64,000 nucleotides of DNA from Bacteroidaceae bacterium (lineage in GTDB: Bacteria > Bacteroidota > Bacteroidia > Bacteroidales > Bacteroidaceae): positions 124,001 through 188,000 of the forward strand of contig JAFUYT010000021.1 of the NCBI GenBank assembly GCA_017470425.1, given 5' to 3'. The notes under the pieces are model-generated. The model ran no database searches and had not been told where the DNA came from. It saw only the letters and a list, made by a program, of their open reading frames with translations. Below, one piece after another: positions 1 to 7,964 of this stretch (position 1 is the stretch's first letter; each line of letters begins with the position of its first letter). Both the position numbers and the translations under genes were made by a program.

Positions 1-695
1 GCCACGTTGATGGTGCAGTTCTTCATCTCGAGGTACTCACCACTCCAGATGCCGTGGCCCACGGCGCTGCTGACGGTGAGCGTGCCCTTACCCTTGAACT
101 CGGTGTGCCCTTTGCTGACGAAGGCTGCCTTCTGCGTACTCGCGCTGCCGTCGGACAGCGTGTTCACGGTGCCGTTCTTCACGCTCACGGCGATGCGCTT
201 GCCGTCCTGGATGTTGATGGCGGCGCCGGTGGGGTTCGTCAGCGTGAGACCGCGCAACTCCACGGTAGCCTTGTAGGAACCAGAGAGATAGAACTCGCCG
301 TCGGTGCTGCTGCCCGAGAGGCTGTAGGTGATCTCACCCGTCGTGTCGTCGGCCACCTCGGCGCTCTGCATGACACTCACGTGGGCACCGCTGACGGCGA
401 CGCTCACGTACTTGGCGATGCGGCCATCGACGAGGACGCGGGCGGCGTTGCCGTCGTAGGTGACATAGACCGCGGTATCGCCCACGACAGCGTCATCGAC
501 ATAAATGCGCGTGATGTCGGCGATTGCATACGTGTTGTCGGCGATCGTGAGGCTGGTGCCGTCGGCGTAGAGCATCGAGCCGGCGTCAGCGGCGGGAATC
601 TGATAGGTGACGCTGCCCACCTCGACGTTCAGCGTCTGCGCCATCGCGGCCACTGTGACCACGGCGGCGATGAGGAAAGAAGCAAGCCGTCTCAT
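1..695 (-). CDS. Cthe_2159/DUF4353-like carbohydrate-binding beta-helix protein (partial)
   Basis: The reading frame opens with ATG at 695 and runs off the left edge of the window without a stop, so about 231 N-terminal residues are visible. It starts with a Sec signal peptide (MRRLASFLIAAVV, ending near AMAQ). A region follows with the wording of the Cthe_2159 family: LTNPTGAAINIQDGK, then NGTVNTLSDGS, QKAAFVSKGHTEFKGKG and HGIWSGEYLEMKNCTI. Family members are secreted beta-helix proteins linked to polysaccharide binding. The ATG overlaps the stop of the upstream small secreted-protein gene (ATGA, 692-695), so the two are probably translationally coupled. The family is clear; the ligand is not. 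Confidence 0.8.
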   Translation of the reverse strand, partial: MRRLASFLIAAVVTVAAMAQTLNVEVGSVTYQIPAADAGSMLYADGTSLTIADNTYAIADITRIYVDDAVVGDTAVYVTYDGNAARVLVDGRIAKYVSVAVSGAHVSVMQSAEVADDTTGEITYSLSGSSTDGEFYLSGSYKATVELRGLTLTNPTGAAINIQDGKRIAVSVKNGTVNTLSDGSASTQKAAFVSKGHTEFKGKGTLTVSSAVGHGIWSGEYLEMKNCTINV

Positions 696-1117
696 TTCAC
701 TGCGATTTTAGAGGTGGAACCATCGGATTTACGGACCACATAGATGCCCTTGCGCACCAGCGTCCGCTCGTTCTTGCGCACCGCCTGACGGCCGCTGAGG
801 TCATAGTAGGTGTCGCGCTGCGAGTTCAGTGCTGCGGGATTGACGGCCTGCACGCCGGTGGGCAGCTCCTCGGCGGTCGAGAACTGCATGGCAGCCAGGT
901 CGGAGAGCTCCAGTGTCGTCTGCGTGCCCGTGGCGTTGGTGGCCACGAGCTTGCCGTCGCTGAATGTGATGACGAGCTGATCCACCGCCACAGCGCTCTG
1001 CGTGCCGTTGGCGCCCGTGAACACCAGATAAGGATAGGTGTAGTCTTCAGCAAAGATGACGAGGGCCACCATCGCGGCGCACATCGTCAACAAGTACTTC
1101 TTCATATTGTTCTTCAT
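692..1117 (-). CDS. small secreted protein with C-terminal secretion tail
   Basis: This 141-residue protein has a signal peptide (MKKYLLTMCAAMVALVIFA) followed by a short beta-rich segment (QLVITFSDGKLVA). It ends in a tail of the YDLSGRQ ... GIYVV ... KIAVK type shared with several other exported proteins here, which I read as a type IX secretion or surface-sorting tail. The annotated start is the first Met; the internal Met five codons later (MKKYLL) is an equally good start. Its stop overlaps the start of the Cthe_2159-like gene. A -7 box (TACTTTTG) lies 29 bp upstream. It has no catalytic motif. A guess is that it partners the beta-helix protein downstream. Confidence 0.75.
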   Translation of the reverse strand: MKNNMKKYLLTMCAAMVALVIFAEDYTYPYLVFTGANGTQSAVAVDQLVITFSDGKLVATNATGTQTTLELSDLAAMQFSTAEELPTGVQAVNPAALNSQRDTYYDLSGRQAVRKNERTLVRKGIYVVRKSDGSTSKIAVK

Positions 1118-1145
1118 TATGTGAATAATCTCTTATTTGCGCTTG

Positions 1146-1153
1146 CAAAAGTA
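1146..1153 (-). promoter_or_regulatory. putative -7 box TACTTTTG
   Basis: On the minus strand this reads TACTTTTG, matching the Bacteroidetes -7 consensus TAnnTTTG, 29 bp before the small secreted-protein start. No good -33 element is visible. It suggests that the 1117-1 pair is transcribed separately from the LRR operon upstream. Confidence 0.45.
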
Positions 1154-1241
1154 GGCAATTAATCCCATATAGGACGAAAAAAAGTGCCGTTTCTCAATGA
1201 AACGGCACAAAAAGACGATAAACAAAGGGGCTATAAAAGGT

Positions 1242-3566
1242 CTATTTCACCATCACCTTGCGAGTGGAGCCATCGCTCATCTGCAAGATATTGATGCCGC
1301 GTTGCGGAGCCGTCAGACGGCGACCGCTCAGGTCGTAGCGGGCCACCACGGAGAGTGTCGGAGACTGGATGCCATCGACGGCATCGGGGCAGACGGGCAG
1401 TTCCTCGCGAGGCTGGCAGAGGATGCCAAGGAGGGGAAAGGAAGTAATATAACCTTGACGGCGGAGTGAATTCGTGATCCTTACAGATGCTACCTCCAAA
1501 ACATTATACACATCCGAGATGACCTGCACGCCCTCAAACAAGAGGACAGTGTCCACTTTTTCGCTTTCATACAGGAGGTCAATGTTACCGCCTGACATGA
1601 TACTAGTCTTCCCTACCCCTGTCTCTTCATCGAACGCTGCGACATACGTCAGATAGGAACGAATGCGATTGCGGTAGGACTGAAGCTCCAACCCATTGTC
1701 ATCCGTAAATGGTGTAGGATGCACGGGCGGCACGATGGCATAGATGTCGTAGGTGACATTCGGTACCATGTGCAGAGCGAAATAAGCAGAGGGATAAAGT
1801 GTCTGTACGCTAAACAGGTATCCATTCTCTACAGGAAGGCCCCATGCTGGATCTGCTGCAAACGGCTCGGCGGTCGTCTGGGTATCCGTGTTAATAGGCA
1901 GTTCATTGGCACCAACATAGTCGCTGGCGGGAATGAACGGCGACTGCAGGAACCAGTTGGTGAAGTTGCCGGCATCGAAACCGGTGGCCAAGTGTATCTC
2001 GCCGTTGATGCACTTCAGGACGGTGTCGTCGGGACGGTCATAGGCCCGGAAGTGGTCAGGCGTCATGTACTGCTTCAAGAGGTAGTCACGGAAAAGCTGC
2101 TTAAAGTCGTATCTGGATGTGCTCACCGGATTGCTGGTGTAGTACTGCGGATAGGCTTCCTCGATGATGGTGTTCCAGTCACCGTCGTAAACCACGACCT
2201 TTCCATCCTCCACGGTGCAGGACTCCTTGTCGTACATCGGTAGCACCTCTTCCACGTACAGTTCCTCTGTGGGTCGGTCGATGTCTGCGACCGTGATGCA
2301 GTTATTTGCAATGAGATTCTTCCACGGGGAATTAGTCTGCATCCGTTCTCTCGCGTAGGGGAAAACAGAAACCACACAGGGCTTTTCGTATGAACCTATA
2401 TTAGGCGCATTGTACGACCAAAACATTCCCGTCTCCGACATGCGCAGCGTCAACTCCTCTAACTGCGGGAAGTAGCATTTGTCCAATGGTGCCCACCAAG
2501 AATGTGGGAGCTCCAGCTGTCGGAGCTTCGAGAATTCTCCATCCAGGAAATAGCTGGTATCGTATTCGTCTCTATAGAACTCTTCACCTGTCTCGGGGTC
2601 TGTAAACATGAGTTCGTGCGTCACAAGCTTAGAATAGACACCCGCGGCGGGATAAGGCACCGTAAGGCGCTCCACCGTCGGCAGCACGGTCAGCAAATCC
2701 TTGGTTGCACGGCTGTAGAGCACCTTGCCGTCGTCTGAGGTGTAGCAGTAGGGATTATCGGCGGGCAAGGTGAGGCGGTCGAGGAGTCTGCAGCCATTGA
2801 AGGCCAGGATGTCAATGTCGCCTTGATAGTGGGCGAGGTCGATGGTGCGGATGGCCGTCCCTGCGAGCGCCTCTTTACCGATGCGCGTAATACCTGCAGG
2901 AAGCGCCACCTCTGTGATGCCATAGCAACCTTTAAGCACACCATCAGACAGTTCGGTGAGCCCTGCCGGAAGATGAATATTCTGAAGACGGGAACCGCTG
3001 AAAGCGTAGGCGCCGAGATAGGTGACCGCATCCGACAGCGGGAATGCACGCAGGTGGGTGCCGGCGAGGGCGTTGTCACCCACGTAGGTCAGGCGGGGCA
3101 GCTCGGCGCCGCCAAGGCTGTAGAGGGGTGTTCCACTGCAGAGGGAACTTTCCAGACGTTCCACGGTGGGAGGCAGGTTGAGATGTCCCATGACCGAGCA
3201 CTGTGCAAAGGCGCCTTCACCCATCGTCTTGACGTTGGGGGACAAGTTGATAAAGGTTGCATCGCAGTTCGCAAACGCATTGTTGCCGATGGCGGTGACG
3301 GTGGCGGGCATGGAAACGGCGGCCACAGGGCTGTCCTTGAATGCTTCGTCACCGATGGCCGTGACCGTATAGGCCGTGCCCTCATGGGTGACGGTTTCGG
3401 GGATGACGGCCAAAGCACCTTCGCCCAGAGTGCAGGCGGCGACACTCACCGTAGCGCTCCCCGTAGGCTGATAGCTGAAGTCCCCTTCAGTGAAGGCTTC
3501 CTGAGCCATGCTGCTCCAGGTCGTAGCGAGACCGAGCAGCAAAAGTGATAGATATCTTTTCATCAT
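1242..3566 (-). CDS. BspA-type leucine-rich-repeat surface protein with FAS1-triad C-terminal module
   Basis: This 774-residue exported protein has a signal peptide (MMKRYLSLLLLGLATTWSSMA). Roughly residues 60-340 are treponemal/BspA-type LRR_5 repeats (for example VTAIGDEAFKDSPV and LPAGITRIGKEALAGT). The central and C-terminal part (about 490-740) is not LRR. It contains VLKCINGEIHLATG, then TYDIYAIVPP and a VDTVLLFEGVQ segment, and this aligns by eye with the C-terminal half of the FAS1 lipoprotein at 61181-62863. It ends in a YDLSGRRL ... GINIL ... KVMVK tail. It is the third gene of an operon (gaps of 37 and 28 bp to the two FAS1 genes upstream). BspA-like LRR proteins usually act in surface adhesion. 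The fusion suggests that the first half of a FAS1 protein was replaced by LRRs. Confidence 0.85.
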   Translation of the reverse strand: MMKRYLSLLLLGLATTWSSMAQEAFTEGDFSYQPTGSATVSVAACTLGEGALAVIPETVTHEGTAYTVTAIGDEAFKDSPVAAVSMPATVTAIGNNAFANCDATFINLSPNVKTMGEGAFAQCSVMGHLNLPPTVERLESSLCSGTPLYSLGGAELPRLTYVGDNALAGTHLRAFPLSDAVTYLGAYAFSGSRLQNIHLPAGLTELSDGVLKGCYGITEVALPAGITRIGKEALAGTAIRTIDLAHYQGDIDILAFNGCRLLDRLTLPADNPYCYTSDDGKVLYSRATKDLLTVLPTVERLTVPYPAAGVYSKLVTHELMFTDPETGEEFYRDEYDTSYFLDGEFSKLRQLELPHSWWAPLDKCYFPQLEELTLRMSETGMFWSYNAPNIGSYEKPCVVSVFPYARERMQTNSPWKNLIANNCITVADIDRPTEELYVEEVLPMYDKESCTVEDGKVVVYDGDWNTIIEEAYPQYYTSNPVSTSRYDFKQLFRDYLLKQYMTPDHFRAYDRPDDTVLKCINGEIHLATGFDAGNFTNWFLQSPFIPASDYVGANELPINTDTQTTAEPFAADPAWGLPVENGYLFSVQTLYPSAYFALHMVPNVTYDIYAIVPPVHPTPFTDDNGLELQSYRNRIRSYLTYVAAFDEETGVGKTSIMSGGNIDLLYESEKVDTVLLFEGVQVISDVYNVLEVASVRITNSLRRQGYITSFPLLGILCQPREELPVCPDAVDGIQSPTLSVVARYDLSGRRLTAPQRGINILQMSDGSTRKVMVK

Positions 3567-3603
3567 GATGGATTCGTTCTTTTAAGCTTTGTGATTGCTG
3601 CGT

Positions 3604-5274
3604 TTACCATATATCTTCGGGCGTCGAGGGATTGTCATAGACCTCGCACGGACACCATTCGATGTAGTCCATATAGAACTGAAGGGTGGTATCGTTCATG
3701 CTATTCTTGACACGCAGGAAGTAGGTCTTGCCCGCCTCCAGATAGCCTCTCCAGACGATGCGGCGCAGACACCACTCTCCGCTGCGGAGTGGTGTAGCCG
3801 TTGCAGAAGCTCCTGACAAATATGCGTTGGGGCCTTTCATATAACCTCGCTCATAGAGTCGCAAATCGACGAGGCGGTTCTGCACGTCATCATCAACATC
3901 CTGAGACCAGCCGATGTTGCTCACGATGTTTCCAGTCCTAAAGCGCCTGTTCTTTCCTCCTATGCGGAGATCCAGTGGCAAACCTGTGGCTTGCAGGTTC
4001 TCCTTGTCTGAGCCGATAAAGAACTGGGCGATACCTCGTGCCCAGGAACTGGCAGAGACGCCAAAGCGAAGCTCGTACTCACCATTCTTGGGAACCGGCG
4101 GCAGCTGGAGCGTGAAATCATAACGCCCAACGACATTGAACTCATCGCCCTGGCAGTTCGACCAGCCGCGATCGAGTCCGCTCATATAATAGAACTGGGA
4201 ACCTGGCTCGATGGTCAGACGTTCGAAGTAAGGATAATCCTGCGTGACGGGGAAACCACGGGTTAGAGTACTTCCATCAGAATATTGGGTGAGCGGACGG
4301 CGCAAGCCGTTGTTCATCATCTCGGGCAACAGCGAGGCCACATCAAAACGCAGACGCTGAGTTCCTAACTGGTTCTGCACGTTCTCGGTATAGGCCAGCA
4401 GTTGCTGAAGAGGATAGATGAAGCCATTGACAACAGACACATAGGGATGTTCCTCCTGCGTCCTGTCCAAGACCATGATGCCGAGGTTCTCGTCGGCGCT
4501 CAGCGCATCGCCTATCAGCGGTCTGAAGTCGCCGGACTCGTGGTAGTCGTTGCGGTTGGGATCCCCGCCTGACGCTGCCGCAGTGAAGCGCCCGCGGCCA
4601 TTGCGAAGCTCAGGGAAGCGGTTGAGGAAGATGCCCATGCTCTCACGGCTCTCATAGATCTTCAGCAGGCGCGGCAGTCCGAGCGTCTGGTAGAACTCCT
4701 CCACGGGGATGGTGAAGTTCATGCCGGAAGTTTTCCAATAGTAGCCGTTCTCGTTGTAGTGAAACACGAGTTGCTCGGGCGACAGCTTTTCTGGAAGAAT
4801 ATGGTAGGTCGTGAACTGATTGATGATATTGTTCGGGTCAGCGTAGTTGTTGTCCGTAGTGGCTTGGGCATACAACCCGTGCGCGGTGATATAGCTCTTG
4901 ACATCCTCCACAGTGATGTTCGCTGCCGACTTACCCAGCAAGGCCTCCCAAACGACATCGGTCTCTGCGAAGATGGTGTAACCGTAGTTGCGGTGCAGGG
5001 GAATCGTACCAATCTGTTCCGTGGGATGCTGTGGGAGGTCTTCGAGTTGTCCGCTGCGGACTGCCTGCTCGTAGGCCTCATCCCGCCACTGGCTCAGCAC
5101 CTCATTGAGGCCGCAGGCCTCCACCAGGCGGGCAAAGACGGTGTAGTCCGGCGCATTGCGGAGTTCCTGATCCAAGGTGACGACGGGCTCCTCCATGGGC
5201 TCGTCGGGTTGCGCTACCGCCACCGTACTGACAGCGAGACAGAGCGCAAGAAGAATATAGGTTTTCTGTTTCAT
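3604..5274 (-). CDS. secreted FAS1 (fasciclin) protein with C-terminal carbohydrate-binding-like module
   Basis: I chose the ATG at 5274, because the longer frame runs into the upstream gene and the signal peptide starts here (MKQKTYILLALCLAVSTVAVA). The protein has 556 residues. A FAS1-type region begins with DYTVFARLVEACGLNEVL and continues through YGYTIFAETDVVWEALLG and INQFTTYHILPEKL. A second FAS1-like part follows. From about residue 370 there is a beta-sandwich-like module with GDEFNVVGRYDFTLQLPPVP, ELRFGVS, RGIAQFF and FYMDYIEWCP. The same module ends the FAS1 lipoprotein at 59074-61140. There is no lipobox, so it is probably soluble or surface-secreted. It lies 28 bp after the preceding FAS1 gene, in the same operon. 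Confidence 0.8.
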   Translation of the reverse strand: MKQKTYILLALCLAVSTVAVAQPDEPMEEPVVTLDQELRNAPDYTVFARLVEACGLNEVLSQWRDEAYEQAVRSGQLEDLPQHPTEQIGTIPLHRNYGYTIFAETDVVWEALLGKSAANITVEDVKSYITAHGLYAQATTDNNYADPNNIINQFTTYHILPEKLSPEQLVFHYNENGYYWKTSGMNFTIPVEEFYQTLGLPRLLKIYESRESMGIFLNRFPELRNGRGRFTAAASGGDPNRNDYHESGDFRPLIGDALSADENLGIMVLDRTQEEHPYVSVVNGFIYPLQQLLAYTENVQNQLGTQRLRFDVASLLPEMMNNGLRRPLTQYSDGSTLTRGFPVTQDYPYFERLTIEPGSQFYYMSGLDRGWSNCQGDEFNVVGRYDFTLQLPPVPKNGEYELRFGVSASSWARGIAQFFIGSDKENLQATGLPLDLRIGGKNRRFRTGNIVSNIGWSQDVDDDVQNRLVDLRLYERGYMKGPNAYLSGASATATPLRSGEWCLRRIVWRGYLEAGKTYFLRVKNSMNDTTLQFYMDYIEWCPCEVYDNPSTPEDIW

Positions 5275-5302
5275 CGTTGTAATGCTTTGAAGGTGACGAA
5301 GA

Positions 5303-7186
5303 TTAATAGGAGCGCAGCACGCCGTCGATCTGGTGGATGACACCCGTAGCGTAGCTCTGGATGACAAGATTATTAAGCGATGCCAATCCGACAGGAGAGA
5401 CTGAGGGGCCGTCCCCTGTACCGCCTTGATCTCTAATACATCTCACCTCGCGCACGAACATATTCTTATGCGCATCCACCACATGGCGGGTGTTGCCGTC
5501 CTCGCCAGTGACGGTCATCCGTCCGTTCCCCAGTCCCTGCACGCGCAATTTGGGTGCCTGTAACGTCTCCTCCAACACCAGCATAGAGTGATGTTCACGG
5601 TCAAAGGGCAGTTGGTCGGCAATCTCTATACCGAACTGGAAATGCGCTTTCACGAAAGCGGCAATGCGCGCCTGCTTCTTTTGAAGTGTAAGCTGCAGTT
5701 CCTGTGCTACGGCATCGTCCTCTGTCTCATAGATTTGTTCCTGAAGCGCCTCAAGCTCTTCAGCCAGCGGTAACCCATGAAGGGCGGCCTCCTGCTCGAT
5801 GGCTTCATTGGTGGGCACGAACAGCGTGAACGGGATATTCGTCAGGAAATCCAGCCCTTGCGACAACCCGCCGATCTTCGACGTGAAGAGTTGTGGTATG
5901 CTACAGAGATCAAAGAACCGCTGGTAGGGATTCGACTCACCCTCGGCAAGTTCCTCGCCAGAGAGTACATTATATATAGTGCGGGGCGTAGCTTCCAAGG
6001 TGTTATCGATGCAGTAGATGGTTCCGTTGCCCTTGGTACGTTGGTTGGTGATATTGGCACGAACCAGACTGGCAGAGCTACCGCCGCTCATGGCTGTGCG
6101 CCCGTGTGCCTGATTCCAGAGATGGTAAGCACCCTGCACGCCGACCACCTTTCCGCCCTCCCGGATGACACGCACGGGACTGCCATCCAAGGCGAGGTAG
6201 TAGTCGTTACCACTATTCAGGCCGTTGGCAAAGTCTTCAGGACGGTTATGCAGAATTGTGTGTGAGCGGAGCAGCGTGGCGAGGTATGTTGTGAGCTGCC
6301 ACTGTGACATTTGTTCCGTATTAAACATATTCGCCACTTCACCTGTTAAGAAATCATATGAATAGCATATTCTACCTGTAGTGAACGGGAATGAGCCTGA
6401 CCACATGGTCAACTTAAAAGCCTGCGGTTTCCGAGATACATAGCTGACGATATTGGGCACATACTGAAGGGCCTCATCCGATGGCATGAGCAACGAGATA
6501 TTGTGATTGGTGCCGTCGGGAATCATCGCATAGAAATCTTCGTGGAGATAATTGGTAGAGCCGGACTGGCCATCAAAAAAGCTCCAATAGTATATCAGCG
6601 AGGATTCTGCAAGACGTGACAGATAGCCACCGATGCCCTGCACAGAGTCTTGAAAGTGAATAAGCTGTGTGGATGCCATCGGGATGGTGTAGTGCTGACC
6701 ATCGGCGGTGATGAGCTCGTAGGTTCCGATAGGGCTGGAGAAGCGCAGTTCGCCAGGCTCCGCCATCCAATAGCTCTTACCATCGATGTCGAAGCGTAAG
6801 GGATACGTATTGTTCCATTCCAAAGTACTCATAGCAGGCGCTTGATAACCGCTCATGTCTGGGCTGGTATAGCTGGCAGGCGAGTTCAGGAACTTAATAC
6901 AGCTCAAATCCTCATAACCGATGGGGAAGCTATAGACTGGCGCCCCGTCCTTGTCGGTGAGCACGCCAAAGGATGGCCGAAGCTCATAGCCACTGGATTT
7001 ACGGCTCTGAGGCCAGTAGAGCGTAACGCCGTCTGTGAGCGGGACGATTTTCTTGTCCCCATAGCGGTCAGCTATCTCCATGAGTACTGCGTTCTGGTCT
7101 GGGTGGTACACATCTTGCGCCCACCCCGCTTGGCCGATAGCCAGCCATACGAAGGTCAACAGACACTGAATGGTTTTCTGTTTCAT
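5303..7186 (-). CDS. secreted FAS1 (fasciclin) protein, first gene of the LRR/FAS1 operon
   Basis: The start is taken at the ATG at 7186, which begins a signal peptide (MKQKTIQCLLTFVWLAIG, cleavage near WAQ). The upstream Met in the same frame has no export signal. The protein has 627 residues. FAS1-like segments include ISLLMPSDEALQYVPNIV and IPFTLFVPTNEAIEQEAAL. The C-terminus ends in a strand-rich part with GNGRMTVTGEDGNTRHVV and the hallmark VIHQIDGVL. The order NGTIYCIDNTLEATPRTIYN, then FFDLC, then HQIDG matches the lipoprotein at 51269-53890. FAS1 domains mediate adhesion or protein-protein contact; no catalytic role is implied. It is probably cotranscribed with the next two genes. Confidence 0.8.
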   Translation of the reverse strand: MKQKTIQCLLTFVWLAIGQAGWAQDVYHPDQNAVLMEIADRYGDKKIVPLTDGVTLYWPQSRKSSGYELRPSFGVLTDKDGAPVYSFPIGYEDLSCIKFLNSPASYTSPDMSGYQAPAMSTLEWNNTYPLRFDIDGKSYWMAEPGELRFSSPIGTYELITADGQHYTIPMASTQLIHFQDSVQGIGGYLSRLAESSLIYYWSFFDGQSGSTNYLHEDFYAMIPDGTNHNISLLMPSDEALQYVPNIVSYVSRKPQAFKLTMWSGSFPFTTGRICYSYDFLTGEVANMFNTEQMSQWQLTTYLATLLRSHTILHNRPEDFANGLNSGNDYYLALDGSPVRVIREGGKVVGVQGAYHLWNQAHGRTAMSGGSSASLVRANITNQRTKGNGTIYCIDNTLEATPRTIYNVLSGEELAEGESNPYQRFFDLCSIPQLFTSKIGGLSQGLDFLTNIPFTLFVPTNEAIEQEAALHGLPLAEELEALQEQIYETEDDAVAQELQLTLQKKQARIAAFVKAHFQFGIEIADQLPFDREHHSMLVLEETLQAPKLRVQGLGNGRMTVTGEDGNTRHVVDAHKNMFVREVRCIRDQGGTGDGPSVSPVGLASLNNLVIQSYATGVIHQIDGVLRSY

Positions 7187-7233
7187 GTGGAGTTTTATGG
7201 TTAAATGATTGGGATTACGACTCATATGGTCTG

Positions 7234-7241
7234 CAAAGATA
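7234..7241 (-). promoter_or_regulatory. putative -7 box of the FAS1-FAS1-LRR operon
   Basis: The minus strand reads TATCTTTG, a match to TAnnTTTG, 47 bp upstream of the first FAS1 start. The -33 element is not clear. Confidence 0.45.
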
Positions 7242-7345
7242 TTAAAAAAGCTTCAATTCACCCCCCCGATTTGCTAAATAACGTTAAACAGACAATAAAA
7301 GGTTGTTTATTCAAGCATAATGCGTGTAGAAAAGACAATCTTTTG

Positions 7346-7353
7346 TAACTTTG
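7346..7353 (+). promoter_or_regulatory. putative -7 box of purN
   Basis: TAACTTTG, a perfect TAnnTTTG, lies 44 bp before the preferred purN start. It is divergent from the FAS1 operon promoter at 7234-7241. Confidence 0.5.
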
Positions 7354-7397
7354 TACACAAAATATGACTGAATAGTTACCGCTAAATGGTTACAGAA

Positions 7398-7964
7398 ATG
7401 AATATAGCTATCTTCGTGTCGGGAAGCGGCACCAACTGCGAAAACATCATCCGCTATTTCCAGGGTTCTGAACGATTTCATGTCGTGCTGGTCGTGAGCA
7501 ACCGCGCCGACGCCTACGCACTGGAGCGTGCGAAACGGCTGAACGTGCCTTCGGCAGTGGTGCCGAAGGCGGAGCTACAGCAGCCGGAGATCGTGCTGCC
7601 ACTGTTGCAGGCGTCGCAGGTGGATTTCATCGTGCTGGCGGGCTTCCTGCCGATGGTGCCAGACTACCTCATCGAGGCGTTCCCGCGCCGCATCGTCAAC
7701 ATCCACCCTGCCCTGCTGCCGAAGCACGGCGGCAAGGGGATGTGGGGCCATCATGTCCACGAGGCGGTGAAGGCGGCGGGCGACACAGAGACGGGCATCA
7801 CGATTCATTACGTGACGCCCGTCTGTGATGGCGGCGAGATTATCGCGCAGTTCCGTACGGCACTCTCCCCCGACGACACGCCCGAGACGATTGCCGACAA
7901 GGTACACGTGCTGGAGATGGCGCACTTCCCCGAAACGCTGGAAGCGCTCTGGACAGGGGAGTGA
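7398..7964 (+). CDS. purN: phosphoribosylglycinamide formyltransferase
   Basis: This is the GAR transformylase of purine synthesis. It transfers formyl from 10-formyltetrahydrofolate to GAR in the cytoplasm. The protein has 188 residues from MNIAIFVSGSGTN; an in-frame ATG four codons earlier (7386) is possible. Visible family marks are the phosphate-binding GSGTNCENII, the HPALLP segment with the catalytic Asn/His near residues 101-103, and the catalytic Asp in VTPVCDGGEII near residue 140. The length is normal. The stop codon (7962-7964) directly abuts the stop of the convergent GH27 gene with no base between. It is an isolated housekeeping gene between exported-protein operons. Confidence 0.93.
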   Translation: MNIAIFVSGSGTNCENIIRYFQGSERFHVVLVVSNRADAYALERAKRLNVPSAVVPKAELQQPEIVLPLLQASQVDFIVLAGFLPMVPDYLIEAFPRRIVNIHPALLPKHGGKGMWGHHVHEAVKAAGDTETGITIHYVTPVCDGGEIIAQFRTALSPDDTPETIADKVHVLEMAHFPETLEALWTGE